This document shows positions 1 to 9,590 of a DNA stretch of 64,000 bases, one piece after another. The stretch is taken from positions 249,341-313,340 of the forward strand of contig NZ_FOVM01000004.1 of the NCBI RefSeq assembly GCF_900115155.1. The letters run 5' to 3'. The notes beneath the pieces were generated by a model. That model was not told where the DNA came from, did not search any database, and was given only the letters and a program-made list of their open reading frames with translations. The DNA is from Mycetocola miduiensis. Lineage in GTDB: Bacteria > Actinomycetota > Actinomycetes > Actinomycetales > Microbacteriaceae. The position numbers and the translations under genes are program-made. The first letter of the stretch is position 1. Each line of letters opens with the position of its first letter.

Positions 1-1346
1 CCGGAATCTCCGCGCTCCCACACGTTGTTGGTGAAGCGGATGTCGCGGGTCTGACCCGAATATGGCTTGCCGGTGGAGGATCCGCCGTAGGCGCAGAAGC
101 CGCCCGACTCGGAGAGGAACTTGTTGCCGTCGATGGTGTTGTTCTTCACGGCAGCGAAGTCGCCGTAGCCGGTGAGGGCTGCGGAACATCCTGCTTCAGC
201 ACCCACAGGGTTTGCATCGCACGCGATTGTGTTGCCACGGATGATGGAGTTGGCGCCCATGCGAACGGCGGATGCGTGTGCCAGACCTCTGGAGTCACTG
301 TTCTGACCGTGGAGATACGAGTTCTCAACGATGCAGTCGAGCGAGCAGTTGATCGAGCGGTTACCGCCGGTGACCTCGACACGGCTCGCGGTGAAGCGTG
401 CGTCGCCGATACCGGTTCCAACTTCAGCCGCGACGTGCACCTGGCTGTCGCTGATGGTGAACGATCCGGAGCCGCTGTTGAAGATGCTTCCGTTGATCTT
501 CGAATTGGTGATCTTGACGCCGGTGGTCGCGATCTGCAGGTCGCTGTTCACGATCTTGCCGTTGATGACCGTGTTCGGCGTGGTGATCCGGCTCGGGCCG
601 GTGTACGTGGAGAGCGCCGTTCCTGCGGGGACGCCGGTCGAGTCAGCGGAAGGGAATCCGGTGCTCGGAGCGGGAGCCGGGGCGGGAGCCGGGGCAGTGC
701 TCGGTGCTGGTGCTGGCGCAGGTGCTGTCGTCGCACCAAGGGTCACGTCAACCCAGTAGTTGCTGTTGCGGAAGCTGGTGGTCGGGAACGTCGACGACTT
801 GCCGTACTTGTAGACGCCGGACCCGGAGGCAAGCTTGAGGTTCGCGTTTTGCGACACTCCCGTGGAGCCGTAGGTCACCGCGTACTTGCCGCGCGGCGCG
901 TAGTACGAGACAACGTAGTTCTGGCCAGCCTTCAAAGCGACCGGCCGGTCAAACTGGGCCGTCTGCCAACCGGTGGACGTCTCGCCCGTGAACGACGCTC
1001 CAGCGAGCTTCGTTCCCGAACCTGACCATAGGGTCCCGTTGTGTGACCCCAGGGTGTCGCCGTTCTTGAAGAAGCGCATTCCGGTGGCCGTGCTGTCCTT
1101 GACGGCGCTGAACTTGGTGCCGACCTCGACACCGGCGGTGTCTGAGTGCGAAACCAGGCCGGTCGGGGCGGAGCTACCCAGCATGGTGCTTTCGGCCGCC
1201 TGTGCGGGTGAGGCGGAGAGCGGGCCGACTGCCAGGAACGCGGCGACCAGCATCGCGGTGGCAGCGCCTACCGTGCCGAAGCGCACGGGGGCGGGTGTGC
1301 TGTTCTTGCGCGCCGATGAGCGCGCCAAAATATTCGATAAATTCAA
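1..1346 (-). CDS. Secreted DUF4082 / parallel beta-helix protein (partial)
   Basis: The gene runs off the left edge, so the C-terminus is missing. A TTG at 1346 with AGG six bases upstream gives an N-terminus with basic residues, a hydrophobic segment and an SPAQA-A type signal peptidase site; a second TTG at 1328 and an ATG at 1253 are alternative starts. The mature part opens with a DUF4082-like beta-sandwich (roughly residues 60-175; FSAVKDSTATGMRFFK, GTLWSG). A low-complexity Ala-Pro linker follows, then a region of short N/I/S/G-rich turns (SNIIRGN-like repeats) typical of right-handed parallel beta-helices. Such modules are usually extracellular polysaccharide-binding or polysaccharide-cleaving proteins. 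Its place beside a polysaccharide locus fits a role in processing or retaining that polymer, but no catalytic residue can be assigned. Confidence 0.75.
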   Translation of the reverse strand, partial: MNLSNILARSSARKNSTPAPVRFGTVGAATAMLVAAFLAVGPLSASPAQAAESTMLGSSAPTGLVSHSDTAGVEVGTKFSAVKDSTATGMRFFKNGDTLGSHNGTLWSGSGTKLAGASFTGETSTGWQTAQFDRPVALKAGQNYVVSYYAPRGKYAVTYGSTGVSQNANLKLASGSGVYKYGKSSTFPTTSFRNSNYWVDVTLGATTAPAPAPAPSTAPAPAPAPAPSTGFPSADSTGVPAGTALSTYTGPSRITTPNTVINGKIVNSDLQIATTGVKITNSKINGSIFNSGSGSFTISDSQVHVAAEVGTGIGDARFTASRVEVTGGNRSINCSLDCIVENSYLHGQNSDSRGLAHASAVRMGANSIIRGNTIACDANPVGAEAGCSAALTGYGDFAAVKNNTIDGNKFLSESGGFCAYGGSSTGKPYSGQTRDIRFTNNVWERGDS

Positions 1347-1435
1347 AGCTAACCTGACTCGTAGTGATTTCGAGGTGTGCACTCGTGATCCGCGCCGGGT
1401 ATCCGGCGGATAGGCACCCGTCCTCGGGAAGAAGG

Positions 1436-1449
1436 CCCCCATTAGGGGG
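1436..1449. repeat. CCCCC-N4-GGGGG inverted repeat upstream of the beta-helix gene
   Basis: Five C, four spacer bases (ATTA) and five G form a perfect small dyad just downstream of the predicted transcription start of the beta-helix gene. It could be an operator or an RNA hairpin in the 5' leader. A looser C-rich/G-rich dyad lies at 14016-14034, upstream of the sugar transferase. Confidence 0.45.
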
Positions 1450-1466
1450 ACCCTTGTTGCCATCCC

Positions 1467-1495
1467 ATTAGAACGAACGCTTCGAGCCAAGTCAA
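1467..1495 (-). promoter_or_regulatory. Predicted sigma-A-type promoter for the beta-helix gene
   Basis: On the minus strand TTGACT (1490-1495) and TCTAAT (1467-1472) are separated by exactly 17 bases, close to the consensus. This gives the beta-helix gene its own promoter downstream of the polysaccharide operon, with a leader of about 110 nt. Confidence 0.55.
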
Positions 1496-1539
1496 ATTGC
1501 GGTGCTCTCCGTCTTTTCTCACCAACCCCATTCGTCACA

Positions 1540-3354
1540 TCAGTGCACATCGACCTGGGTGGCGACAAGAAGGTTCGCGAGGAACGCCACCGAGCTTGGG
1601 CGCGGTTCGATCGAGCCGGCGAGCACGCCGTCGATCCACTCCGCCCGGACGAAGCTCTCGAGCTGCGACGATGACAGCAGCTCCGGGTGGTTGCGCCAAT
1701 GCTGCACCACTTTGTGGGCGAGCGGATAACCCCCGGCCGGGGCGCGGTTGTGTCGCCGGATACGTTGGGTCACTTTTCGGCCGAGGCGGCGGGTGGTTCC
1801 GAACGCCGCGGTTGTCGATCGCCAGGGACCTGGGTGTGCCGCCGCGGCCGGGGCGCCCCGGCCCTCGAGGGGAATTCGTCCTAATTCGGGGTCGAGTTCC
1901 ATCTGCAGCCTGGCGAGAAATTGCGAATGCGCCTTCGCCGATGGGGCAAGTCGGGACGCGATACTGAGAAACTGCTGGCAAAGCATCGGATTGATGACGA
2001 TTCGACGATCATGGACTGCCGTGTCGGTAAGTCCTGCCCATCGTTGCATCCTGTGCCGCAGGTACAACTGATCAGTGGCGTGGAACCACTCCTCGCTTGC
2101 CGCGGCCATGACCGCGGCCACCTCGCTATTGGCCGCCGCTCGCCCCCACGCGGAAAAGTCCGGGTCGAGCAGGTCCGGTTCCACTGACTCGTTCGCGAAC
2201 ATGCGCCAGGCTGCGAGCCGTTCGGCATGCTTATGGGTGAAGGAGCGTTCGCGCACCGCCCCGACGTAATAGAAGCCACGCGCTACCTCCCCACCGAGTC
2301 CCGAGATCCTGACGCCCTGGTCAAAACTGGCCTCGGCTGTGTCGAGGGCGGCAAGGGCGACAGGGTCAGCCATCCCGTCCAGCCGCATGGCCGCCTTCCG
2401 TACAAGCCCCCAGGCGTCTTCGCTGCTCAAGTCCTCGAGGGTCGAGAACCCGTGAACCTCGTGCAGCAACCCGAATCGCTCAGCGAGCTGGCTGGCGACG
2501 AGGACGTCACCGCTCCCTGGCACGCCCAGCGTCATGGCCCGGAGGCCGCGCCGACGAGCAATCGGGATGGCGCTGAGAAGGAGTCGCGAATCCTGCCCGC
2601 CGGTCAGCTGCAGGACTGCGTCGGGGTGATCGTCCAGAAGCGCGTTCAGCGACGTACGCAGCATCGCCGCAACGAGGGGGACAGCTTCATCGAGCGTGAT
2701 CTCCGGTTCACGTTCGACCGCCGGTATGTCGAGGCGGATGCCGCGGGCGTCCAGATGCGCGATGGCGTCCGGGGCGAGTTTGTCGATTCCCTGAAACAGG
2801 GTCCGCTGTCCAAGCTGCCATCCGAGCAGCGACTGCACAGCCACGGCCGTATGGTCGAGTTCGGCGGAGCGTGCCCAGCCTGCCAACAGCGCGGACGTGG
2901 AGAGCGCCGGCCGGCCGGTCGCGTTCGGCGAGCTGTGATAGAGCTGCCGGAAGCCCATCGAGTCGGCAACCATCGTCACGCCGGTCTCCGCTCCACGGAC
3001 GGCGGCGAATGGAGGGAGCAGAGCTTTCAGCCAGGCAGGGTCGGAACGCATCGCGTCCGCGATCCGGGCGCCCGAGACATCGCCGCGTTCGGTCCGTGCA
3101 ACGCGGGAGAGCGCGAAGGTCGGATCCTGCATGGTCAGCGAGGTCAGGCCCCATGAGGCGAGGCTCATGTCACCACACGCGGTCGTCGTGACGCCCGCGT
3201 GGGAACCGAGCACCTCACCAAGCGCCGGGACGTCGCGGTGCATGGCGAGAAAGCCGGGCAGGGCACCGCGCGGACCGTGGCGGTCTGCCAGCGGCGAGGC
3301 CGGCATTGACGGGGTCGGCTGGCGGGCGTCTGACGTGGGTTCGTACGGGATCAT
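1540..3354 (-). CDS. Asparagine-synthase-like protein (degenerate glutaminase half)
   Basis: The 604-residue protein carries the PP-loop LTGGQDSRLLL near residue 253, the ATP-pyrophosphatase signature of class B asparagine synthetases (SGGxDS with Gln in place of the usual residue). The N-terminal ~200 residues occupy the place of the Ntn glutaminase, but there is no Cys at position 2 (it begins MIPYEP), so glutamine hydrolysis is unlikely. The start overlaps the previous glycosyltransferase by ATGA (3351-3354), so the two are translationally coupled. It is the last gene of the polysaccharide operon. In such clusters these proteins are thought to amidate or aminoacylate a sugar acid or a small precursor; the true substrate is unknown. 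Confidence 0.75.
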   Translation of the reverse strand: MIPYEPTSDARQPTPSMPASPLADRHGPRGALPGFLAMHRDVPALGEVLGSHAGVTTTACGDMSLASWGLTSLTMQDPTFALSRVARTERGDVSGARIADAMRSDPAWLKALLPPFAAVRGAETGVTMVADSMGFRQLYHSSPNATGRPALSTSALLAGWARSAELDHTAVAVQSLLGWQLGQRTLFQGIDKLAPDAIAHLDARGIRLDIPAVEREPEITLDEAVPLVAAMLRTSLNALLDDHPDAVLQLTGGQDSRLLLSAIPIARRRGLRAMTLGVPGSGDVLVASQLAERFGLLHEVHGFSTLEDLSSEDAWGLVRKAAMRLDGMADPVALAALDTAEASFDQGVRISGLGGEVARGFYYVGAVRERSFTHKHAERLAAWRMFANESVEPDLLDPDFSAWGRAAANSEVAAVMAAASEEWFHATDQLYLRHRMQRWAGLTDTAVHDRRIVINPMLCQQFLSIASRLAPSAKAHSQFLARLQMELDPELGRIPLEGRGAPAAAAHPGPWRSTTAAFGTTRRLGRKVTQRIRRHNRAPAGGYPLAHKVVQHWRNHPELLSSSQLESFVRAEWIDGVLAGSIEPRPSSVAFLANLLVATQVDVH

Positions 3355-4715
3355 CGGGTACTCCGCTCTGCGCTCGTGCTGCGTTCCACCAGGTAGCGGT
3401 CGAACTCCTCTGGGTCGTCAACGTTGACGTAACGTCGGCCCTGCGGGTCGACGTCTGCGACCGGGCGTGTGTCAGCGGCCGCCAGCTCAGGGGCGACCGT
3501 GGGTAAACCGGTCAGGTCGTCGAAGACCGAGACGTAAGCCGCCGATTGCGGCCGCCAGTCCAGGAGGGTGGACACTCGGGTGCGGGCGTCCTTCCCAAGC
3601 CGCATTCGCAGCTGTGGGTTGTCGATCAGGGTCTCCACCGCATCGGCGAAAGCCGTGATGTCGCCAGAGGGCACGTAGAGCATGGTGTCCCCGCCTGACA
3701 CGAGGGTCTCCTGCAGGTCGAACGATACAGCGGGGAGCCCATACGCCATGTACTCCATCGTCTTGTTCATGGTCGACAGGTCATTGAGCGGGGTCTTCAG
3801 GTCGGGGCACAGGCCGATGTCGGCGCGGCTGAGGTGCTCAGCGATCTGCACCCGGTCGACTCGGCCGGTGAATGTGACGTGCTTGTCGAGGCCACGTTCG
3901 GTGGACTGCCTCTTCAAATCCTCCAGGCAGTCCCCGAACCCGAGGAGGGTCGCGGTCACGTTGGTGCGTCCGCGGCGATGCACGAGTTCGTCGACGACGA
4001 GAAGGACCTGGTCGACTCCGTCCTGTGGGCCCATGATGCCGAGATAAACCAGGTTTATGCCGTTGGCGGCTCGGGGGGTCTCTGGGTAGATCGGGCGCAT
4101 CGATGTCGTATCCGGCCCGCTGCGCACCACCGTCACCTCCTCTGGCTTACGGTGGCCGCGGCGGATTGCGATGGCCCGGTAGGACTCATTCGTCGAGATG
4201 ATCCGATCCGCGGCTTGGAATGTGCGACGTTCGAGCCAGAGCAGACCGCGATACTCGAGCGACTTCAGCAACCCCCTCGGCTGTCCGAACCGTGAGATGA
4301 AAAGCTCGGGGTTCAGGTCGTGGTGGTCGAAAACAAACCGAACCCCTGATGGGCGCCACAGCAACGCCAACAGCCAATACGTGTCTGGGGGATTGCACGC
4401 CTGCAGGATGTCGAACCGTGCGTTCCGCCTCACCGCCAGGGAGAGCAAGGCGGTGCGGACCCAGCTGTAAGCGAATTCCCAGATGAAGCCGAGGAGCCCC
4501 TTGGCTTCGCGCGCTGGAGCGTACTTGTAGATGTCGACGCCGTCGATGTGCTCTCGCGACGGATCGCCTGGTCCTTTCGGGCAGATCACGCTGACCCGGT
4601 AGCCGCGGGCGATCAACGCCTGGCACTCCAGCCATACCCTCCGGTCCAACGGCACTGGCAGGTTCTGCACGATGATCAGAACATGGGGGTTCGAACTGCG
4701 TGCTCGCTTGCTCAT
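3351..4715 (-). CDS. GT4-family glycosyltransferase
   Basis: A 454-residue GT-B fold enzyme. The N-terminal half contains LIIVQNLPVPLDRRVW and a DHHDLNPE segment. The C-terminal half contains VYLGIMGPQDGVDQ and the donor-binding NKTMEYMAYGLPAVSFDL stretch (E-x7-E-type GT4 motif). It should transfer a nucleotide-activated sugar to the growing lipid-linked repeat unit at the cytoplasmic membrane face. The start at 4715 (MSKRARSS) overlaps the stop of the tandem glycosyltransferase by ATGA and is preferred to an ATG nine codons upstream. Sugar specificity cannot be read from sequence. Confidence 0.85.
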   Translation of the reverse strand: MSKRARSSNPHVLIIVQNLPVPLDRRVWLECQALIARGYRVSVICPKGPGDPSREHIDGVDIYKYAPAREAKGLLGFIWEFAYSWVRTALLSLAVRRNARFDILQACNPPDTYWLLALLWRPSGVRFVFDHHDLNPELFISRFGQPRGLLKSLEYRGLLWLERRTFQAADRIISTNESYRAIAIRRGHRKPEEVTVVRSGPDTTSMRPIYPETPRAANGINLVYLGIMGPQDGVDQVLLVVDELVHRRGRTNVTATLLGFGDCLEDLKRQSTERGLDKHVTFTGRVDRVQIAEHLSRADIGLCPDLKTPLNDLSTMNKTMEYMAYGLPAVSFDLQETLVSGGDTMLYVPSGDITAFADAVETLIDNPQLRMRLGKDARTRVSTLLDWRPQSAAYVSVFDDLTGLPTVAPELAAADTRPVADVDPQGRRYVNVDDPEEFDRYLVERSTSAERSTR

Positions 4716-7120
4716 ACGGTCGTCCTCGTTTCGCCTAGCCACTCAAGCAACCGGGACGCCCGTGCGTCCCAGCCGTTTCCTTCGATCGATTGTTGGATTT
4801 CAGAACGGGCAGGTGCCCGGTCGAGCATCTCCGAGATGGCTTCGACGAACCCCTCCGGGGTCGACGCGCCCGAAACGAACCGGGGGTCGAAGCCGTCGAG
4901 CGGCGCGACATCCGTTGACACCACAGGAACACCCGCCGCGAGATACTCGACCGTCTTCAGGGGGTAGCTCCGCCGGTTGAACGCCGTGTCAGCGTACGGA
5001 GTGAGTCCGACATCGATCGACCGGAGATACCCGGGCAGGGCGTCGCGCGGCACCTTGCCGACCCATTGCACGCCGGGCAGAGCGGCGAGGCTCAGGAACC
5101 TCGTACGGGCTTGTTTCGACCTGAACCGGTCGGGCCCGACCAGGAGCAGGCTGATGCCGGCCGACTGGACAGCCCGGAGCGCCTCGAAGTCCGTTCGCTC
5201 GTTGAATTGCCCCACGACGCCGGCTATGGGCGACACCAGCCGGATGTCCTTCGCCCTGTCAGCGTCGTCGATGCCCCGATAGTGGTCCACATCGGTTCCG
5301 TTGGGGAACCAGAATGGCTCGACGGGGCCACGTTGCAGGTGCCGGGCGAGCGCCGGGGTCACCGCGAGCACGAGATCCGCGGCACCGAGGTTGGCTTCAC
5401 GTGACCGTCGGAGATAGTGCGGACGGACACCCCAGATAGATGCCGCCTCGACGAAATCGTCGGTAGCGAAGTACACCTTCCTTCCCGGAACCTTTCTCAG
5501 TGCGGGCAGGACGGGTGCGGGCGACGACACGATGACAGCCGATGGCTGCAGTTGCTCGCGACTCAGGTACCAGCGCAGGACAGCCAATGCCCACCAGTGC
5601 GCCACCGCTCGGATCACTGGGCGGGAGAGGCCGGGCGGACCGAGAACGCTGAGGCGCGTGATGTTCGGGTGGGGCTTTGCGATGATCACAGGCTGGAGTT
5701 GATCGCGCGATCGTCGAATCGACCGTGGAGAGTCGATCCAGATGACCGGGTGCGAGCGAGCCAATGCACCCACCAGCAGTCGGTCCGAGCCCGCCATCGC
5801 GTCCCAGTCCGCGCCGGAGAAGTAAACCAGGGGGCCGGGGCAACCGGGAGCGGCGGACCGGAACACGTCGGCGCTTGCGGCACTCACGGCCGTCGTCGCT
5901 GCGACAGGGTTCGCGTTGAAGTCTTCTGATAGTTGACGGCCGAGGACCCGCGAAATACGTCGACCGAGGTAGTAGCGACTGAACGACGCTCCCGAACGAA
6001 CCACCTCGGGGACGTCCCTGCCCACACCAGCCACACCTGCCAGGGCGTCGCGGTACACGGCGACCTGTCGTCGGGCCGCCGAATCAAGCGAATACGCCTC
6101 CACCACGTTTCTGCCGAAGGCGCCTAATTCCCGTCGCATCGCGGGATCCGCCAGGAGCGGTTCCAATTCCGCGGCCAGGCGGGAACGTCCCTCGCGAGAG
6201 CTTTGCCCGACTCCGTACCATCCCTGCCACCGGAAGGTGTCGACGGTCTGCGGTCCGAGCGTGGCAAAGAAACCTTTCTCTCCTTGCACGACAAGCGGTT
6301 TGCCGAAGGCAAGCGAGCGCAGAGCGGAACTGCCCATTCCGAGCGTGACGTCCGCTGCCGCGTACGCCGCGCGCGGGTCGGCCAGTTCTCCTGTCACGAT
6401 GACTGTGTTTGCCCGGGTCCGGCGGTTCACCTCGTCAGCCGCCGCCTGGATCGCTCCTCGAGCGGCCCCGTCGCCGACAATGAGGAGTTGAAATGGCTGG
6501 ACGTCGGCGAAGTCTCCAGCGACGTCGATCGCCGTGAGGATGCCCTCGGACTTCAACTCGTTGGCCAGTCGGCTGACACAGACCACGAGCGGCCGCTCAT
6601 CCAAGTTCCAGCGGGAACGAAAAGAGGCGAGTTCGGCGGGAGAAGGCGCTTGATTGTGGACCAGATCGACCGGGGGCTCGATCACGTGAAGGCGCTGCCT
6701 CCCTGCAACCTGCTCGCTCGCTGAGATTTGTGGGGTGCCGACGACGAGGGGGAGTGTACGGGGCAGGAACGGTGCCACCGCCATCGACATCACCGTGCAG
6801 ACGGCGGCCACCTGGGGGAGCCGGGATGTGGCCATCAGCGCCTCGAGCCCCGGCGGCCACTCGTAGCCGTGGATCACGTCGATGCCGCGTTCGATAACCA
6901 GGTCCCGCATCGTGCGTGCCACCCGGATCGACGGTCTGCGCCGTACGGGCGGGGATTCGATGAACTCGAGTCCCAGCTCCTCGATCCGGGCGAGGAGTGT
7001 TCCGGGCCTGCCGAAAATGATGCACTCGTGGCCGAGGCTCTTGACGGCTGCAGCCAGCTCGATCGCATTCGTCTGGCTGCCGCCCATGTTCAAATCGTGG
7101 GGATATACGAGGATTCTCAT
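4712..7120 (-). CDS. Tandem glycosyltransferase: two GT-B modules in one polypeptide
   Basis: The 802-residue protein starts at 7120 (MRILVYPHDLNMGGSQ), where its ATG overlaps the flippase stop. Residues ~1-375 are one GT4-like module (GGSQTNAIELA near the N-terminus; LLIVGDGAARG; GSSALRSLAFGKPLVV). After a linker, residues ~420-802 form a second module (VYFATDDFVEAASIWG; VGQFNERTDFEAL; PLKTVEYLAAGVPVVSTDV). Both have donor-site-like segments, so both may be active and could add two consecutive sugars. Usual single-module family members are 350-420 residues, so this looks like a fusion of two genes. No frameshift or internal stop is seen. Confidence 0.82.
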   Translation of the reverse strand: MRILVYPHDLNMGGSQTNAIELAAAVKSLGHECIIFGRPGTLLARIEELGLEFIESPPVRRRPSIRVARTMRDLVIERGIDVIHGYEWPPGLEALMATSRLPQVAAVCTVMSMAVAPFLPRTLPLVVGTPQISASEQVAGRQRLHVIEPPVDLVHNQAPSPAELASFRSRWNLDERPLVVCVSRLANELKSEGILTAIDVAGDFADVQPFQLLIVGDGAARGAIQAAADEVNRRTRANTVIVTGELADPRAAYAAADVTLGMGSSALRSLAFGKPLVVQGEKGFFATLGPQTVDTFRWQGWYGVGQSSREGRSRLAAELEPLLADPAMRRELGAFGRNVVEAYSLDSAARRQVAVYRDALAGVAGVGRDVPEVVRSGASFSRYYLGRRISRVLGRQLSEDFNANPVAATTAVSAASADVFRSAAPGCPGPLVYFSGADWDAMAGSDRLLVGALARSHPVIWIDSPRSIRRSRDQLQPVIIAKPHPNITRLSVLGPPGLSRPVIRAVAHWWALAVLRWYLSREQLQPSAVIVSSPAPVLPALRKVPGRKVYFATDDFVEAASIWGVRPHYLRRSREANLGAADLVLAVTPALARHLQRGPVEPFWFPNGTDVDHYRGIDDADRAKDIRLVSPIAGVVGQFNERTDFEALRAVQSAGISLLLVGPDRFRSKQARTRFLSLAALPGVQWVGKVPRDALPGYLRSIDVGLTPYADTAFNRRSYPLKTVEYLAAGVPVVSTDVAPLDGFDPRFVSGASTPEGFVEAISEMLDRAPARSEIQQSIEGNGWDARASRLLEWLGETRTTV

Positions 7121-8577
7121 GTCACACCTTTCGCCCGACCTGATAGGCGGAGGGCCTTGACGTCGTCGCGCAGCCGATAGACCAGCGCGCCGATGATGGC
7201 TGCCGCCAGCAGTCCTGCTGCCGCGGCTGCCAGGAAGGGGATGGCGATGAACTGCGCGAACGCCCAGGCTGCTGGCCACACGAGGATCGCGGCGCCGACG
7301 GGGATGGCCACGGCCTTCGCCGAGTCGCTGATTCGGACACCGGACCGGTGAAGGGATATTGCATAGAGCGGCAGGACGACGGCCAGGGAGACAGCAAACT
7401 GAGCAGCCGCAACACCCGCCTCTCCGAATGGGTGAACCGCGAGCAGCATGACGGGAAGACTTACGGCGAACGAGCACGCCTGGATGACCAGCACGCTTCC
7501 CGACTTACCGATGACGACCAGGTAGTCGTATGCGAGCTCGAACCAGATCCGCAGGGCGGCGAGGGCCGCGAGCCAGAGCAGTACGTCAGCGGAAGCCTGC
7601 CAGGCGTCGCCGTACACGAATCCGACGACCGGTTCCGCAGCGCCGCTCAGCGCCAGGCACACGGGTACGGCGACACAGGAGAGGAGCGCGAGCACTCGGG
7701 AGAAGTTCCGAGACATCCGTGGTGGGTCGTCCTTCAACGCCGAGAACGCAGCCGGGGCAACCGCTCGGAGGGGATGAGAGAAGATCGAAACCGGCCAGCT
7801 CGCGAGGTTGAACGCCAGCACGTACAGGCCGAGCGCGTGTGCGCCGAGAACCGATCCCACGATCATCTGGTCGGCATAGCCTGAGGCGCACAGCACGATG
7901 CTCGACAGGGCGAGTGGAATGCCGAACCGGAACAGTTTGCCGAGGATCGCCTTGTTCCAGCCGAAGCGGTAGGGCAGCGGCGACCAGCGCAACAGCATCA
8001 CCGCGAACACGACGCTCGCAACCAGATGGCCGATCGCGAGGCTCATTGCACCCCAGCCGAAAAGAGCCAGGGTCAACGAAATACCGGCTCCGAGCCAGGT
8101 CTTGACCTGGTCGGCGATGGTTCGCTGTTTCTGCATGAACTCGCGCTGCAATATTGCCGCGGGCGTTGCAACTAGGCCGTTGATGACGATCGACAGGGCC
8201 ATCACCTGCACAACGGGGGTGGCCCGGACGTCACCGAGTGTGGTGGAGATCCACGGCGCCCCGATCACGACGGCCGCGGTCAGCAGGGCACTGCTGAGTA
8301 CCGAAATCGTGTTGGTGGTCGGCGCGATGGATGCCGGGTCGTCGCGCCACCGGATGATCGCAAGGCTTACACCGAGTTCGTTGAAGCTGAGGACGGCCAT
8401 CAACGTCACCATGGCGATCGCGAAGACTCCAAACTGTTCGGGCCCCAGCAGCCTGGCGAGGGCGATCCCGATGAACAGCGGGCCGAGGCGCGAAGCGACG
8501 GTGTTCAGAAAGCTCCAGCGGAACGCCCGGGACGCCAGCTGCGTCACCGATGAGTCCTCGTGCACCGCGCGCGTCAT
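7117..8577 (-). CDS. Wzx-type polysaccharide flippase
   Basis: A 486-residue polytopic protein with about 12-14 hydrophobic segments and the N-terminal pattern of the polysaccharide biosynthesis/MOP superfamily (ARLLGPEQFGVFAIA, then FNELGVSLAIIRW). It should flip the undecaprenyl-pyrophosphate-linked repeat unit across the cytoplasmic membrane. The start at 8577 (MTRAVHED) overlaps the beta-propeller stop by ATGA; longer in-frame versions run into that gene. The stop overlaps the tandem glycosyltransferase start. No recognisable Wzy polymerase lies next to it. Confidence 0.85.
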   Translation of the reverse strand: MTRAVHEDSSVTQLASRAFRWSFLNTVASRLGPLFIGIALARLLGPEQFGVFAIAMVTLMAVLSFNELGVSLAIIRWRDDPASIAPTTNTISVLSSALLTAAVVIGAPWISTTLGDVRATPVVQVMALSIVINGLVATPAAILQREFMQKQRTIADQVKTWLGAGISLTLALFGWGAMSLAIGHLVASVVFAVMLLRWSPLPYRFGWNKAILGKLFRFGIPLALSSIVLCASGYADQMIVGSVLGAHALGLYVLAFNLASWPVSIFSHPLRAVAPAAFSALKDDPPRMSRNFSRVLALLSCVAVPVCLALSGAAEPVVGFVYGDAWQASADVLLWLAALAALRIWFELAYDYLVVIGKSGSVLVIQACSFAVSLPVMLLAVHPFGEAGVAAAQFAVSLAVVLPLYAISLHRSGVRISDSAKAVAIPVGAAILVWPAAWAFAQFIAIPFLAAAAAGLLAAAIIGALVYRLRDDVKALRLSGRAKGVT

Positions 8578-9590
8578 TCGTTCACCACCGAAGGGGACCA
8601 CGCGTGCTCGATGAGAAGAGAAGGTGCGCTCGCCCCGTCTGCCGCTATCGACCACACATCGCTGTCGCCCGCTGCGCCGTCGCGTGCCAGGCCGTACAGT
8701 ACTGTCTCATCGTTCATCCATTCGACCTGGTCGTCGACATTCTTCGGTTCCGGGAGCACGACTTCCTCGTGGGTCGCCAGGGTCAGGACGGCGATTCCCC
8801 AGTGCGGAGTTTCCGCAGCGCCGGATCGCTTCTTGTAGGCGACCCGTGTTCCATCGGGGGACAGGGATGGACATTCGGCGTTATCGGCGATCGCCGTCAG
8901 CGTGCGCTCGGCAAGATCCCCGAGGACGAGCCAGGTGCGGCCACCGGACGCGGCTGTCGCATAGAACGTCCTGTCGTCAGAGCCGAAGGTGACGCCCCAG
9001 ATGTTCCGGTCGGCTGTGGTGAGGCGCTCGCCGTCGATCCACAGGGCGAAATCCTCGAGGTTGCCGTAGCTTTCGCCGTCGACGTGTGAGACCACGGTTT
9101 CGGTGGAGAAGCCGGTGATCGCGTACGAGTGACCGGTGACGAATGAGGTGGTGGCAACGAGCGAACTGTCTGCAGAGAGCCGTGTGCGGCTTGGGATACC
9201 GGGAAGCGGCCACGACGCCAGTTCCGACCCCGCTCGGTCGAAGACACTGGCGGCGAATGTGGTCGGTACGCCCCGCTTGATTTGAAGGCAGGACAGCACG
9301 GCACCGGTCGCGTAGACGCGATCGCACGCCTGGTCGGAGAGCGCGCGCGCAGCGGACGGTGTATCGAGCGGCACGGTGGCGACTTTGCCGTAGCCCTCCC
9401 CCGTCGCGGTGTTGCGGAAGGTGATGTGCGGGTCTGTGCTGGTCACCGACGTTGTCGTCGTTCGGACTTCGCTCGGCTCGGCTGACCTGGCCTGGTAGCT
9501 CGTGTACGCGGTGATGCCGTACGCGATCGCCGCCCCCAGTACGAGTACGGAGATGAGCGCGAGCGCCAGCCATTTCTTCGACCGGTTCAT
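8574..9590 (-). CDS. Membrane-anchored TolB/PD40-like beta-propeller protein
   Basis: The 338-residue protein has an N-terminal signal anchor (residues ~7-30, basic then hydrophobic) followed by an extracytoplasmic domain. That domain has blades recognisable by Ser-x-Asp-Gly/Ser turns (RTRLSADSSLVATT; PSLSPDGTRVAYKKRSG). PD40-type propellers act as protein or glycan docking platforms. It overlaps the MFS gene upstream and the flippase gene downstream by 4 bases each, so it is fixed in the operon. Its role could be as a scaffold of the export machinery; no enzyme motif is seen. Confidence 0.65.
   Translation of the reverse strand: MNRSKKWLALALISVLVLGAAIAYGITAYTSYQARSAEPSEVRTTTTSVTSTDPHITFRNTATGEGYGKVATVPLDTPSAARALSDQACDRVYATGAVLSCLQIKRGVPTTFAASVFDRAGSELASWPLPGIPSRTRLSADSSLVATTSFVTGHSYAITGFSTETVVSHVDGESYGNLEDFALWIDGERLTTADRNIWGVTFGSDDRTFYATAASGGRTWLVLGDLAERTLTAIADNAECPSLSPDGTRVAYKKRSGAAETPHWGIAVLTLATHEEVVLPEPKNVDDQVEWMNDETVLYGLARDGAAGDSDVWSIAADGASAPSLLIEHAWSPSVVNE

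Noticed and set aside
660..735. GGAGCCGGGGCGGGAGCC repeats near the left end
   Set aside because: They encode the Ala-Pro linker of the beta-helix protein on the minus strand.
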